From JADHUC01 sp964617665 (GTDB lineage Bacteria; Planctomycetota; Planctomycetia; Pirellulales; Pirellulaceae), in contig CAZUAH010000088.1 in the NCBI GenBank assembly GCA_964617665.1, forward strand, positions 1 through 34,283: DNA of 34,283 nt, given 5' to 3'. Shown piece by piece: positions 7,837 to 17,800 of this stretch. Both the position numbers and the translations under genes were made by a program. How positions within the stretch are numbered: the first letter of the stretch is position 1; each line of letters opens with the position of its first letter. The notes beneath the pieces are model-generated. The model did no database searches. It saw only the letters and a list, made by a program, of their open reading frames with translations, and was not told where the DNA came from.

Positions 7837-10107
7837 CTACTCCGTCAAAGCGAACTGGACCGACATCACGTCCCGGCTGCTGGGGCCGACGGATACGCGA
7901 AACTCGCCCGGCTCCGTTCCCCAGGTCATGTCGCGGCGCAAGAAGCTCAGTTCCTGCTCGCCGACGGTGAACGTGACCTTGCGGCTTTCACCCGGTTGCA
8001 GCTCGATTCGCTGGAATGCTTCCAGCTCTCGGACTGGGCGTGTGACACTGCCAACGAGGTCTTGCAGGTACAGTTGTACGATTTCGGTGCCGTCGCGATT
8101 TCCCGTATTGGCAACCGCCACCGTAACGGTTAACTGCTCGCCCGGTCGAATCCGCCGGCGGTCCACGGCGAGATCGGAGTATTCGAAGGTCGTGTAGCTC
8201 AAACCGAATCCGAAAGGGTACAAGGGATCGTTGGAGCAATCGAGGTATCGTGACTTGTACTTCTGGCCGGGATCCGCGGGATCGACCGGACGCCCCGTGT
8301 TTTTCATGCTGTGGAAGATGGGCACCTGGCCCACGTTGCGAGGAAAGGTGACGGGCAGCTTGCCGGATGGAACGCGGTTCCCAAACAAAACGTCGGCAAC
8401 CGCTCGGCCGCCTTCCGTGCCGGGATACCAGGCCTCCAGGACCGCATCTGCCAACTCCGATTCCTCTTCCAAGGCCAGCGGGCGGCCATTCATGAGGACC
8501 AGGATCAACGGTTTTCCCGTCTTTTCGACTTCCCGCAGCAGGTCGGTTTGTATGCCAGGAAGACTGATATCGGATCGGCTGGCGGCTTCGCCGGTCATGT
8601 CCCAGCTTTCGCCCAAAAGCATCACAACGACATCCGCCTGACTGGCGATCTGTACGGCTTCCGAAAATCCCGATCGGTCATCTGAGTCGATGTCGCAGCC
8701 TTTGGCAAAGGTGACGGCACCGGCTTCGTTACTCTGTTTGATGCATGCCAGCACGGTTTGGACCGAATCCCACTTGCCGGCCGCTTGCCAGGAGCCGATC
8801 AGGTCCCGCTTTGCCTCGGCCAGCGGCCCAATCACCGCGACGCTCTTGCCGGTCGCGAGTGGCAGTGTCCGATTGTCGTTCTTGAGCAACACCATCGACT
8901 TGCACGCCATGTCATAGGCCGCTTCGAGGTGCGCTGGGGCGCCGCTGAGCTGCTTTTCCCGTTCGATGTCGCAGTATCGGTACGGATCTTCGAACAGTCC
9001 AAGCGCGAACTTCAGGCGAAGGATGTTGCGGACTGCTTGGTCGATCTGCGTTTCTGTGATCGCTCCCTCCGCGACCGACTGCTTCAGATACTTGTCGAAA
9101 ACGCCTCCCTGCATGTCCATGTCGACACCGGCATTCAGAGCCTGCTCGCCCGCTTGCGCGTCGTCGGCCGCGCTCCCATGCGGTACCATCTCGTTGATCG
9201 AAGTGTAGTCAGTCACCACAAATCCGCGGAAATCCCATTCGTCGCGGAGGATATCCTTCAGCAAGAACGGGTTGGCGGTGACTGGGATGCCGTTCAACTC
9301 GTTGAAAGAGGTCATCAGGCTGAGCGCCCCCTCGTCGATGGCTGCTTTGAACGGGGGAAGATAGACCTCGCGCAGCGTTCTCTCGGAGATATCCACGGTG
9401 TGGTAGTCCCGGCCGGCTTGAGCCGCGCCGTATGCGGCGAAGTGTTTCACGCAAGACAGCAGCGTATCGGGATCGGCCAGGTTGTCGCCTTGGAACCCTC
9501 GTACACGGGCACGGGCAACCTGGCAGCCGAGATAGGGATCTTCGCCTGCCCCTTCGGAGATTCTCCCCCAGCGTGGGTCTCGCGCGATGTCGACCATCGG
9601 CGCGAAGGTCCAGTTCACGCCGCAGGCCGATGCTTCGATGGCAGCCACACGGGCGGATCTTTCGATGGCCTCCAGGTCCCACGAGGCGGCCTCGCCCAAG
9701 GAGATGGGAAAAATGGTCTTGTGGCCGTGGATCACGTCAAATCCGAATAGCAATGGAATCTTCAGCCGTGTTTCTTCGACGGCGATTGTCTGCAACTTCC
9801 GGATGTAGGACACAGTGCGAGCGTTGAACACGTTGCCGCACTTCGCTTGGCGAATGCTCTCTTCGAGCGCAGCGGTCTGCTCCGAAGGGCCTGTCAAGCT
9901 CCAGAAGCTGGTATACAGAACCGTCTGCCCAATCTTCTCATCCAGTGTCATCCGGCCCAGGAGAGATTCGACTTGTCTTGCGATGGCCTTGTCGTCGGCT
10001 CGCGAACGTTTTTCGGCGCCGATCGTCTCCGGTGGAATCATGCAGAAAACTATCAGACAGGCGAGAACCGCCGGTGACCAGAAGCTGCGGGGAAGAGCGT
10101 GAGACAT
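7837..10107 (-). CDS. Secreted GH3 beta-glucosidase, BglX type
   Basis: From the ATG at 10107 (GGAAG ribosome site, and a signal peptide MSHALPRSFWSPAVLACLIVF follows) the protein has 756 residues. An in-frame upstream start at 10200 would bury the signal. The GH3 N-terminal TIM barrel (about 30-380) shows GFDVIHGHKTIFP, RDPRWGRISEGAGEDPYLG, VKHFAAYG and the nucleophile motif GFVVTDY (Asp300). The alpha/beta sandwich follows, with EAASRSDISLPGIQ, the segment bearing the family's acid/base region, and then a C-terminal FnIII-like domain (QLTVTVAVANTGNRDGTEIVQLY). BglX-type GH3 enzymes release glucose from beta-linked oligosaccharides, and some members prefer sophorose (beta-1,2). Lying between a GH144-type glucanase and a GH94 module, it most plausibly trims the oligosaccharides they share. 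Linkage preference cannot be read from sequence alone. Confidence 0.92.
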   Translation of the reverse strand: MSHALPRSFWSPAVLACLIVFCMIPPETIGAEKRSRADDKAIARQVESLLGRMTLDEKIGQTVLYTSFWSLTGPSEQTAALEESIRQAKCGNVFNARTVSYIRKLQTIAVEETRLKIPLLFGFDVIHGHKTIFPISLGEAASWDLEAIERSARVAAIEASACGVNWTFAPMVDIARDPRWGRISEGAGEDPYLGCQVARARVRGFQGDNLADPDTLLSCVKHFAAYGAAQAGRDYHTVDISERTLREVYLPPFKAAIDEGALSLMTSFNELNGIPVTANPFLLKDILRDEWDFRGFVVTDYTSINEMVPHGSAADDAQAGEQALNAGVDMDMQGGVFDKYLKQSVAEGAITETQIDQAVRNILRLKFALGLFEDPYRYCDIEREKQLSGAPAHLEAAYDMACKSMVLLKNDNRTLPLATGKSVAVIGPLAEAKRDLIGSWQAAGKWDSVQTVLACIKQSNEAGAVTFAKGCDIDSDDRSGFSEAVQIASQADVVVMLLGESWDMTGEAASRSDISLPGIQTDLLREVEKTGKPLILVLMNGRPLALEEESELADAVLEAWYPGTEGGRAVADVLFGNRVPSGKLPVTFPRNVGQVPIFHSMKNTGRPVDPADPGQKYKSRYLDCSNDPLYPFGFGLSYTTFEYSDLAVDRRRIRPGEQLTVTVAVANTGNRDGTEIVQLYLQDLVGSVTRPVRELEAFQRIELQPGESRKVTFTVGEQELSFLRRDMTWGTEPGEFRVSVGPSSRDVMSVQFALTE

Positions 10108-10201
10108 GGCTCCACTTCCTATCAAGAATGTGTAGAAGTCAGTAACGATGTCGAAAGTGATCGACTGGCCGACGTACGTACCTCGGCTCTGGAGAGCCAA
10201 A

Positions 10202-12403
10202 CTACTTCTGTTCTTTCACAACCGGCGCGAATTCGAGGCCGGTGATCGAGATGTCCACGGGGGCTCGCTGCTTGTTGCTTCCGAGAAGCATCACGATTTC
10301 CTTGATGCCTGCCAGGCCAGGCGTGGCGGGAAGGCAGATTTCCATTTCGCTTTCCTGCCCGTCCGTTGCCGCAAAGCTCGTGTAGATCTCGCTGAGGATG
10401 ACTCCCGCTTCGTACAGAGCCGGGTCCTTCTTATCCAGCTTGATGACGGTCCGGGCGATCGGTTGCTTCGCCTTGTAGCGAATCTTCAGCCGGCCGCCGG
10501 AGAGATTCGCACCCCCTTCGACAGGAATGGGGATCGTGATCCCCACTTCGCCGAGATCGTTCCCCTGGAGACAAAGGCCCGCATCGTCGCGCGACGAAAC
10601 GATGCTGCTGCCGTCGGGAGTCCAGACGATCACCTGCCTGTCCGGTGCCAGGAAGTCGATCGGTTCGCCCGTCTTGTAGAGGGCTTGCAGTGAATCGCTG
10701 AGCCCCTTCGCATCCAGATACCTTCCCATGTTATCCGACGCAGTGCCCAAGCCGCCGAGCATCAGGGCGAACATATGCGCGCTGGTCTGGAACTCGATCG
10801 CCTCCCCGGCGGTCGTGTTGTATCCTTCCCACGGGCCATGGTTGGTCAACAACTTGGAAATGACGCCCCACTGCGAATCCAGCAGGCGCTCGACTTTCTC
10901 CGGGGAAATCGAGTAGGCCACGCCAAGCGTATAGAGCGACGGTGCGTCGGTGATGCGCGGCTTGGGGCTGACGGTGATTTTCGGGATGCCGATCGAGCCC
11001 GTATACTCAGTGCCTTCACCGGAATAGGATTCTGAAAGAAATCCAGGCAGTTGGTGGCGAGCAGCATAGTCTAACTCGATGTCCACCGTGTTTCTCAGGA
11101 TCCGACTCCAATTCGGGTCTTCTAGCTCCTGCATGCACACACTCAAACCCAGCGCCTGAAATGCGGAGCCTTCCCACGGTGCCAGCGTGTGTGTCAACTG
11201 GCCGTCCTGCAGGCGATACGGTTTGATCTTGAAACCGAGGTTCGAAACGATCACCTCAGGCATGTCATAACGCAAGAGGATGAACATGGTCGGCCCGCGG
11301 AATTCGTTCACCAGATAGTCCGAGTGACCCACGGTCCAGTTTCCTTTCAGATCCTCCCAGCCGAAATACTTGTCCGTCGAGGCGTTCCAGCCAAAGCTGA
11401 GCATGGCGGCCTTGTCGTCGAACAAGAACTCGTAGCCTTCCTGCTGGTCGTCGAGGAACCGTTCCATTTCCTCGCGCAACCGGATCGCCGTCGGATTGTT
11501 GCGGATACGCGGAGTCAGCAGGGCACCGATCGCTTTGGCGACGGACGAGGCCAGATTGGCATTGTCTCCGTAGGCCACCATCACGATGCGTTCATCCATA
11601 ATCTCCATGAGCCGCTGTTTGGTTTCGTCGTCCCCGAACGGCTCCAACGCTTCGTCGAAGTAGTCGGAGCCATATTTCTCACTGCGCTGGATAACGCCCG
11701 ATTGGTCGTTGTTTTCCGGTTTGATCCATTCTTTATCTTTCAGCGCCTGCCAAATCGCTGTCGCCTTTTCTTTGCCGAAGGCGTCGACGATATCCTGCTT
11801 GGCCACGTCGCGAGCCAGCGGGCCTATGCGGCGGTTTCCCTGCAGGCCGAGGAAGTTGCCCAGCAGCCCTTTCGCGCTGACCTTGGGATCGCGTTGGTCG
11901 TGGCGGACGCTCTTGACGGCATGGGTCAGTCGCTGCAGCGCTTCGTCTCTGGAGATGTATGGATTGTCGGCATAACCGGCCGCAATATTGGACAGCAGCT
12001 CGATCCACTGGCCGATGGCGGTGAGCTGCGTAAACGAGCGAAGAAACAATCCACGCTCCGGATCGTGATTCCAGCCTTCCACCGGGTAGCCTGATGCGGA
12101 ATCAATGATACCCTGGTCGGGCGAGATATATCCGAAAGCGTTTTCCAGCAACGCAGTCATGCGACGATGGTTTGGGTCGACACGCGGGAATGCAAATTGG
12201 CCTGTGCCCCCGGTCGCTGTGAGGGAAGTGGACGAGCCGGCGTCCCGCTGTACCACGGGGGACTCGGCCCGCACCGTCGCCGAAAGGGTTGCCAGAAGCA
12301 CAAGCGACGCGCCGACGCTTGCGAGTCTCAGTCTTGTGAAGACGTCGTGTTGCCGCCGGCCTGCACAACGCGCAAAAGAGACCCTGCGAATTCGTCTTTT
12401 CAT
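10202..12403 (-). CDS. Secreted (alpha/alpha)6-barrel-like protein, second tandem paralogue; family not assigned
   Basis: The ATG at 12403 has GGAG 8 nt upstream and starts a twin-Arg-like basic leader (MKRRIRRVSFARCAGRRQ) and a hydrophobic core SVGASLVLLATLSATVRA, so the 733-residue protein is exported. By eye it is about 60% identical to the preceding gene over its full length. The blocks FAFPRVDPNHRR, GWNHDPERGLFLRSFTQLT and GNFLGL, and repeated long amphipathic helices up to about residue 580, resemble (alpha/alpha)6-barrel proteins. LTAIGQWIELLSNIAAG followed by ISRDEALQRL recalls the opening of PF10091/DUF3131 proteins (GH144/GH189 relatives). A C-terminal beta domain (about 600-725: LSGGRLKIRYKAKQP, LPATPGLAGIKEIVMLLGS) looks like a carbohydrate-binding jelly roll. 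Activity is unknown; a role in the beta-glucan pathway is inferred from context only. Confidence 0.75.
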   Translation of the reverse strand: MKRRIRRVSFARCAGRRQHDVFTRLRLASVGASLVLLATLSATVRAESPVVQRDAGSSTSLTATGGTGQFAFPRVDPNHRRMTALLENAFGYISPDQGIIDSASGYPVEGWNHDPERGLFLRSFTQLTAIGQWIELLSNIAAGYADNPYISRDEALQRLTHAVKSVRHDQRDPKVSAKGLLGNFLGLQGNRRIGPLARDVAKQDIVDAFGKEKATAIWQALKDKEWIKPENNDQSGVIQRSEKYGSDYFDEALEPFGDDETKQRLMEIMDERIVMVAYGDNANLASSVAKAIGALLTPRIRNNPTAIRLREEMERFLDDQQEGYEFLFDDKAAMLSFGWNASTDKYFGWEDLKGNWTVGHSDYLVNEFRGPTMFILLRYDMPEVIVSNLGFKIKPYRLQDGQLTHTLAPWEGSAFQALGLSVCMQELEDPNWSRILRNTVDIELDYAARHQLPGFLSESYSGEGTEYTGSIGIPKITVSPKPRITDAPSLYTLGVAYSISPEKVERLLDSQWGVISKLLTNHGPWEGYNTTAGEAIEFQTSAHMFALMLGGLGTASDNMGRYLDAKGLSDSLQALYKTGEPIDFLAPDRQVIVWTPDGSSIVSSRDDAGLCLQGNDLGEVGITIPIPVEGGANLSGGRLKIRYKAKQPIARTVIKLDKKDPALYEAGVILSEIYTSFAATDGQESEMEICLPATPGLAGIKEIVMLLGSNKQRAPVDISITGLEFAPVVKEQK

Positions 12404-12457
12404 CTCGATTTCTCCATGTGTTATTCTCGGCTCGACAAAGTACTCCAGCAACGATGA

Positions 12458-14656
12458 TCACTTGGGCGTAAAGATCGTAGAGTCAAAGCCTGTGATTGTG
12501 ACATCCAGGGCGACTCGCGAGCGTTTATTGCCAAACACAATCGCGATCTCTCGAATTCCTGCCAATGCCGGAGTTGCGGGAAGCGGAACGTCGATCGTTC
12601 GCTCGTCTCCGTCCGCCTTCTGAAGACTCGCGAAAACCTCACTTGGCGGTTCTGCCGTCCCGTTCTTTCTGTCCAGGCGGATCACGGCTGCTTTGATCGG
12701 CTTGTTTGCGCGGTAGCTGAGCTTGAGGCGTCCTCCGGAAAGATTTGCGCCCGACGGCTTGGAGACAACAAAGGCGATCCCACCCTCTCCAACGCTCTGC
12801 CCCTGGACGCGGTATCCTTCACCATCTCGCGAGGATTCGATGTTGCTGCCGTCGCTTGTCCAAGCAGTAATCTCTACGTCGTCCGATAGAAAATCGACGT
12901 CCTCTCCCAAGCGGTAGAGTTCTGCCAGACGGCCCCTCAATCCGGCGGCGTCCATATACCGCGACATGTTCTCGTCGGCCGTACCGAGCAGCCCCAGGAT
13001 CAACGACAGCGTGTGTGCGGACGTTTGGAACTTGATCGGCTCTTTCGTTGCCGTGTTGTAGCCTTCCCAGGGACCGTGCTCGGTTAGCATGGTCGAGATG
13101 ATCGGCCAGTTCGCTTCCAGGAACTTGTCGATCTTACCGGGCGCGACCATCGAGGCAGCGCCTAGCGTGTAAAGGGACGGGGCGTTGGTGATTCGTCTTC
13201 TTGGACTCACGGCGATGTCCGGAATCCCGACGCTTCCGGTGTACTGAACGCCATTGCCGGTATAGGATTCCGAGAGGAACCCGGGAAGCCGCATGCGGTG
13301 AACGAAATCGAGTTCGGCGTCGACGAAATTCTCAAGGATCGTTCTCCACGCCGCGTTGTCCATCTCGCCCATCGACAGCACGAGCCCCAACGCCTGAAAC
13401 GCGGAACCGGCCCCTGGTGCCAGAGTGTACTTCACCTTGCCGCCGGCCATCCGGTAGGGTTTCATGACGAATCGCTGGTTCCCGATTGCAGTTCTCGGCA
13501 GATCGTGCCGGACGACCACAAACCATGCCGGCCCGCGAAACTCGTTGACCATGTAGAGCATGTGGCGTGCCCTCCAGATTCCCCCCGGACCGTCCCAGCC
13601 GAAGAACCTGTCGTCCGTTGCGTTCCAGCCGAACCGGAACGCGCCGACCTGATCATCGAACAGAAACGCATATCCGTCGCTCTGGTCGTCAAGGAATTGC
13701 TCCAACTGCCTTCTGAGTGCAACGACCTGCGGCCGTTCTTTGACGTTTGGGTGCAGAAGCGTCCCGGTCGTCCTGCCCACCGACGCGGACAGATTCGCGT
13801 TGTCTCCGAAGATCACCATGACGATGCGACGATCCAGGATGTCCATGATTCGGTACTTCGTGGCGTCGTCGCCAAACGGCTCAAGGGCTCCCTCAAAGTG
13901 CTCCGACCCGTACGCTTCACCTCGCAGGACAATTCCCATTCGACCTTGGTCCTGGAGTCGGATCCATTTCTCGTCTTGGAGTGCCTGCCAGATCGCTTCG
14001 CCCTTGGTTTCTCCGAACGTGTCCAGCAAGTCCTGCCTTTCCACGGATCGTGCCATGGGCCCCATCCGCTTGCCCCCCTCCAATCCCAGGAAATTGCCCA
14101 GCAGTCCTTTGGCACTGACCTTGGGATCGTGTTGATCATGGCGGAGGTTCTTCACGGCAAAGGCCAATCGCTCCAGTGCTTCATCCCTGGAAATGTAGGG
14201 ATTGTCCGCATGTCCGGCCGCGATGTTCGCAAGAAGCTCGATCCATTGCCCGATGGTTGTGAGCTGCGTGAAAGACCGAAGGAACAGCCCCCGCTCCGGG
14301 TCGTGATTCCAGCCTTCGACAAGATAGCCCGATGCCGGGTCGATCATTCCGTTTTGGGGCGCGACGTATCCGAGAGCATTCTCCAGCAGCGAGATTATGC
14401 GGCGATGGTTCGGGTCGACCCGCGGAAAAGCGAATTGTCCTTCGCCGGACGTTACTTGAGGCTCGGCCTGAGCCCCGGTAGAAGCTGCGACCGGGGAAGG
14501 CAGACCGTCGTTTCGTTCAGGCTCAGAGGCACCGAACGCCATCGCCGTCGAGGCAATCATCACGAGCCCAACTAGGCTCATTATTGCCGTATACCTGCGG
14601 CGTTTCGCCCCCAACTCCGGTAGAGGTGCAAGACAGTAGCCCATGGCGAGAGTCAT
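12458..14656 (-). CDS. Secreted (alpha/alpha)6-barrel-like protein, first tandem paralogue; family not assigned
   Basis: Starting at ATG 14656 the protein has 732 residues, matching its paralogue (733). A longer frame reaches 14728 but runs into repeat DNA and is not preferred. The N-terminus carries KRRRYTAIMSLVGLVMIASTAMAFGA, a signal peptide. Conserved blocks shared with the downstream copy include GWNHDPERGLFLRSFTQLT, SAKGLLGNFLGLEG, ALEPFGDDATK, the FGDNANLSASVG segment, FLFDDQVGAFRFGWNATDDR, LPGFLSESYTGNGVQYTGSVG and HGPWEGYN. Acidic and aromatic residues kept in both copies (EGWNHDPE, FGWNA, FLSESY, GPWEGYN) are candidates for an active cleft. The C-terminal beta domain repeats the LSGGRLKLSYRANKP theme. 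The gap to the next gene is 54 bp, to the previous one 164 bp. Function is not known; an uncharacterised glycan-active family is the leading idea. Confidence 0.75.
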   Translation of the reverse strand: MTLAMGYCLAPLPELGAKRRRYTAIMSLVGLVMIASTAMAFGASEPERNDGLPSPVAASTGAQAEPQVTSGEGQFAFPRVDPNHRRIISLLENALGYVAPQNGMIDPASGYLVEGWNHDPERGLFLRSFTQLTTIGQWIELLANIAAGHADNPYISRDEALERLAFAVKNLRHDQHDPKVSAKGLLGNFLGLEGGKRMGPMARSVERQDLLDTFGETKGEAIWQALQDEKWIRLQDQGRMGIVLRGEAYGSEHFEGALEPFGDDATKYRIMDILDRRIVMVIFGDNANLSASVGRTTGTLLHPNVKERPQVVALRRQLEQFLDDQSDGYAFLFDDQVGAFRFGWNATDDRFFGWDGPGGIWRARHMLYMVNEFRGPAWFVVVRHDLPRTAIGNQRFVMKPYRMAGGKVKYTLAPGAGSAFQALGLVLSMGEMDNAAWRTILENFVDAELDFVHRMRLPGFLSESYTGNGVQYTGSVGIPDIAVSPRRRITNAPSLYTLGAASMVAPGKIDKFLEANWPIISTMLTEHGPWEGYNTATKEPIKFQTSAHTLSLILGLLGTADENMSRYMDAAGLRGRLAELYRLGEDVDFLSDDVEITAWTSDGSNIESSRDGEGYRVQGQSVGEGGIAFVVSKPSGANLSGGRLKLSYRANKPIKAAVIRLDRKNGTAEPPSEVFASLQKADGDERTIDVPLPATPALAGIREIAIVFGNKRSRVALDVTITGFDSTIFTPK

Positions 14657-14738
14657 GGATTTCCGATGACAGCCAAAGGCCGAGGCCCGATAGGGGCGAT
14701 AGGACCAGGTTGTTTTGTTTCGGATCATGAAATCTGTC

Positions 14739-14821
14739 GCCCCTTCCGGGGCTTCCCTCTGATTCGAACACCAAACCCACGGCTTACGCCGAGGGCTAAG
14801 ATCTTCCGCCGCTGTCGCGGC
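14739..14821. repeat. Cluster of three short hairpins (planctomycete-type intergenic repeat)
   Basis: Three hairpins follow in a row: GCCCC-ttcc-GGGGC (14739-14752), CCCACGGC-ttac-GCCGAGGG with one mismatch (14776-14795), and GCCGC-tgtc-GCGGC (14808-14821). The last one touches the stop codon of the GH94 gene. On the minus strand the order is the one I recall from repeated planctomycete intergenic elements (a GCGACAGCGGCG hairpin, then GTAAGCCGTGGG, then CCCCGGAAGGGGCGACAG); this was not searched. Downstream, 14694-14715 carries a further direct CCTATCG repeat. The element splits the operon-like series of genes and could shield or process the mRNA. Confidence 0.65.
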
Positions 14822-17800
14822 TAGGACGGGTCAAACTCGCGTTGAGATGCCAATGGGCTCTCCTCCAGGTTTCTTTTCAACGTGCGTACCCGCATGTCGC
14901 CTCGCGGTTCATCCAAGTCGGCAGGCGGAACCACTTGGTTGCCGGCCAGCGTTGCGCCGATCACGCCTTCGCACGCCTGGCGCAGCATCCAGCCGGCGGC
15001 GCCGGTGTAGCCGTTCCAGATCATGCGTCCTTGATCGAACGTCGTCAGCATATCGGCCGATTGCTTGTTCGGCTGGCCGCCGTAGATTTCGATCTCGTCC
15101 GGCGTCATATGGGAGATCGGCGAAATCTTGCGCCACAGCCGGATCGTCGTGTCGCGGTAGCGTTTTGCCGTTTCCTCGTCACCGGCAGCCGCGAACTGTT
15201 CGGACAGCAGGCGAGCCGCTCGGATCAACCACTGCACGCCGTGGCAATACATGCCGTTTTCGCGCACGCCTTCCGGATAGCGGCAACTGCGACCCAGGTA
15301 GGGCTTGCTGTCTTCACGCAACGCCGGCCACCCCAGCAGGATTACGTTGTCACGTTCCAGCACCCGGATGGCTGTGTCGAAGACCGTGCGGCCCCGTTCG
15401 GGATTGATGCCCGACATCACTGCCCAGGCAGCGGTGAGCGCGTCGATTTCCCAAATCCCACTGCCTTCGACGCCGATCTCCGTACCATCGTCGTGAATGG
15501 CCCGCAGGTAACGGTCCCCGCGCCACATGTTCTCCAGTGCATCCTTCAGACCGGCAAGCTTTCGCACATAATGCTGTTTGCGGTCCGCGCCCTTCCTTCG
15601 TTCGATGTGAGCGAGCAGATTGTCCAGGATGTAATGGAGGAAGAAGCCCAGCCACACACTCTCACCGCGGCCTTCGCTGCCGATTTCGTCCAGGCCATCA
15701 TTCCAGTCACCCGCGCCGATCAGGGGCAGTCCATGAACTCCTGTGCGTCGTTCAAAGACCAGGTCGATGGCTCGCAGAACGTGATCCAGAAGCGGTTCTT
15801 CCTGCGGCGAGCGATGCGGGAAGAAGCCCATGCCATGTTTCCCAGCCGGCAGCGGCGGCAACGGCGTTTCCGCCGCAAGATAGGATAGCCGCTCGTCCAG
15901 GATCGACTCGTCGCCTGTCATCCGCACGTATTCGGCCGTGCCCCACCCCAGCCACAACAGGTTGTCGTAGGCATGCGACCGGCAGGCAAAGCCGGTCCGC
16001 CCGTCCTGCAATTGGAAGAACCAGTGGACCACATCACCCTCCAGGAACTGTTGAGATCCGTGAAGGAGGATCTGGCGGCGAGCGAGCATCGGGTCGACCC
16101 AAATCATGTTCACCGTATCTTGAAGCTGGTCGCGGAACCCGAAGGCGCCGCTGGCCTGGTAGAAACCCTTGCGGGCCCAAACGCGTTCTGCCAGTGCTTG
16201 ATATTTCAACCAATTCACGTAACCGTCGAACTCGGTGTCGGTCGTCTCCACTTGCAGCGTTTGCATCAGGCCGTTCCACCAGGAGCGGGTTTCCGCAAGG
16301 TGGGCCATTGCAGTCTCCACGTTGCAGAACTTGCGAATGACCGTCTCGGCCTGTCTTCGGCTGTCCGCTTGTCCCAGCAGGACCGCGACCGTACAGGACT
16401 GGCCGGCAGGAACGTTCAACGTGGTCAGAAATGCGGCGACCTGAGCCCGGTCGTCCATGTCCCCGGTTGTGGACGGGTCTCCCGACCCGCCCGATCGCTC
16501 GCCTTCCTCGACAAGCAACGGGTGGGCAACCGAGCGTCCCTTGCCGAAGAAACGGCCGCGCTTGCTCTCGACCACCTCCACGGGATGCGACATGGCGGCA
16601 AAGGCCGGCCCCGCACGGAAAGTGTTCCGGGGATTCTCGAAGAACAACGCGCCGGTCGCTCGGTCGTGATGCACATTCAGTGTGCCCGAGTTCTCTGGAT
16701 TGTCGGCCAGCGCAATCTGGAAGTAGGGCGCAGAACGCAATCGTTTGTCAGTTTCTCCCTGGTTGGTGACGGTCAACAGATAGACGCCCGTCGGATCGTC
16801 CGGCGGCACATAGGTGGTCAATTCGGTGGCAATATCACCACGCTGCATGCGGAACGTCGCGGTGCCATCGACACCGAATTCGACATCGTAGGCGGCTTCC
16901 TTGTCCCTGAGCGGCAGATAAGTAGGCGAATACCATTGCTGCTCGTCCGGGTCGTACAGGTAGAACGCTTCGGCGGGCAGTTCGCGCGTAACTGTATCCG
17001 CCCAATCGGTCGTGATCCGGTTCTGCTGCGCGTTCACGCTGGCCGACGAATGCAGACCGCGGTTGGTGACACACAACACGTGCCCCAGGGCGTTCGACAT
17101 CGAGTGATCGTACGGGCGAGGCGTGTGGGGAGTGAGGACGCGCAATGTTCGGCCATCATGGTCGAACTTGTAGTACGGCTGCGGTGTACCGGGCAAGATT
17201 TCGCCGTGTCCGATCAGCGGCTTGCGTTGGGATGGCGGTGTTTCTTGGGTGGCTGGGGTCGAGTCGCGAGGTATGAGCGACGAGCCCCCAGTGTCCGGCG
17301 TCTCTGGGGGCTCGCTGCGCTCGACCCCAGGCACCCTTTGAGAATCGCCCCCATGCCCCAGTAGGAATCTCTGAATCCAGCCCGCTGCTTCGTCTTCATC
17401 GTCGGCACAACCGATCAACAGACGCACCGAGTTCGAGCCACGTGCGTCGAGCGGCGCGTCCAGCAGCAAACTGCCGATCGGATCGAACGTGGGATAGGCC
17501 TTCGTATTGTGCGGTTCGAGGAAGTCAAGCGTCTCCAGACAGCGAGCCGACCAGATGCTGCCGGCGCGGCCGATGAAGTCGACTCGCGAGGTCAAGAAAC
17601 CGTTCACCGGCGCGCTCGCGGCCAGGATGCCCAGCTTCTTCGTATAACGATGCAGCGCCAAGACGGCATTCAAATCCGCCCGATACGACATTTCTGGAAA
17701 CAACCGGTTGTACTGCGTGTGACCACGGTCGGCGCCGGGATCGTTCAGTACCCATTCCAAATAGGGGACGACTCTGATGTTCCGAGCGGAATCGGTCATG

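Noticed and set aside
8758..9750. 330-codon plus-strand frame opposite the GH3 gene
   Set aside because: It is the antisense of the GH3 coding sequence, which has full motif support; the Arg/Val/His-rich product looks like nothing known.
13298..14575. 425-codon plus-strand frame opposite the first tandem paralogue
   Set aside because: It is an antisense frame caused by the high GC third positions of the real gene; a similar shadow (11189-12094) lies opposite the second paralogue.
17253..17330. CRISPR or attachment site
   Set aside because: There is a single palindromic copy with no regularly spaced repeats, and it lies inside an uninterrupted reading frame.
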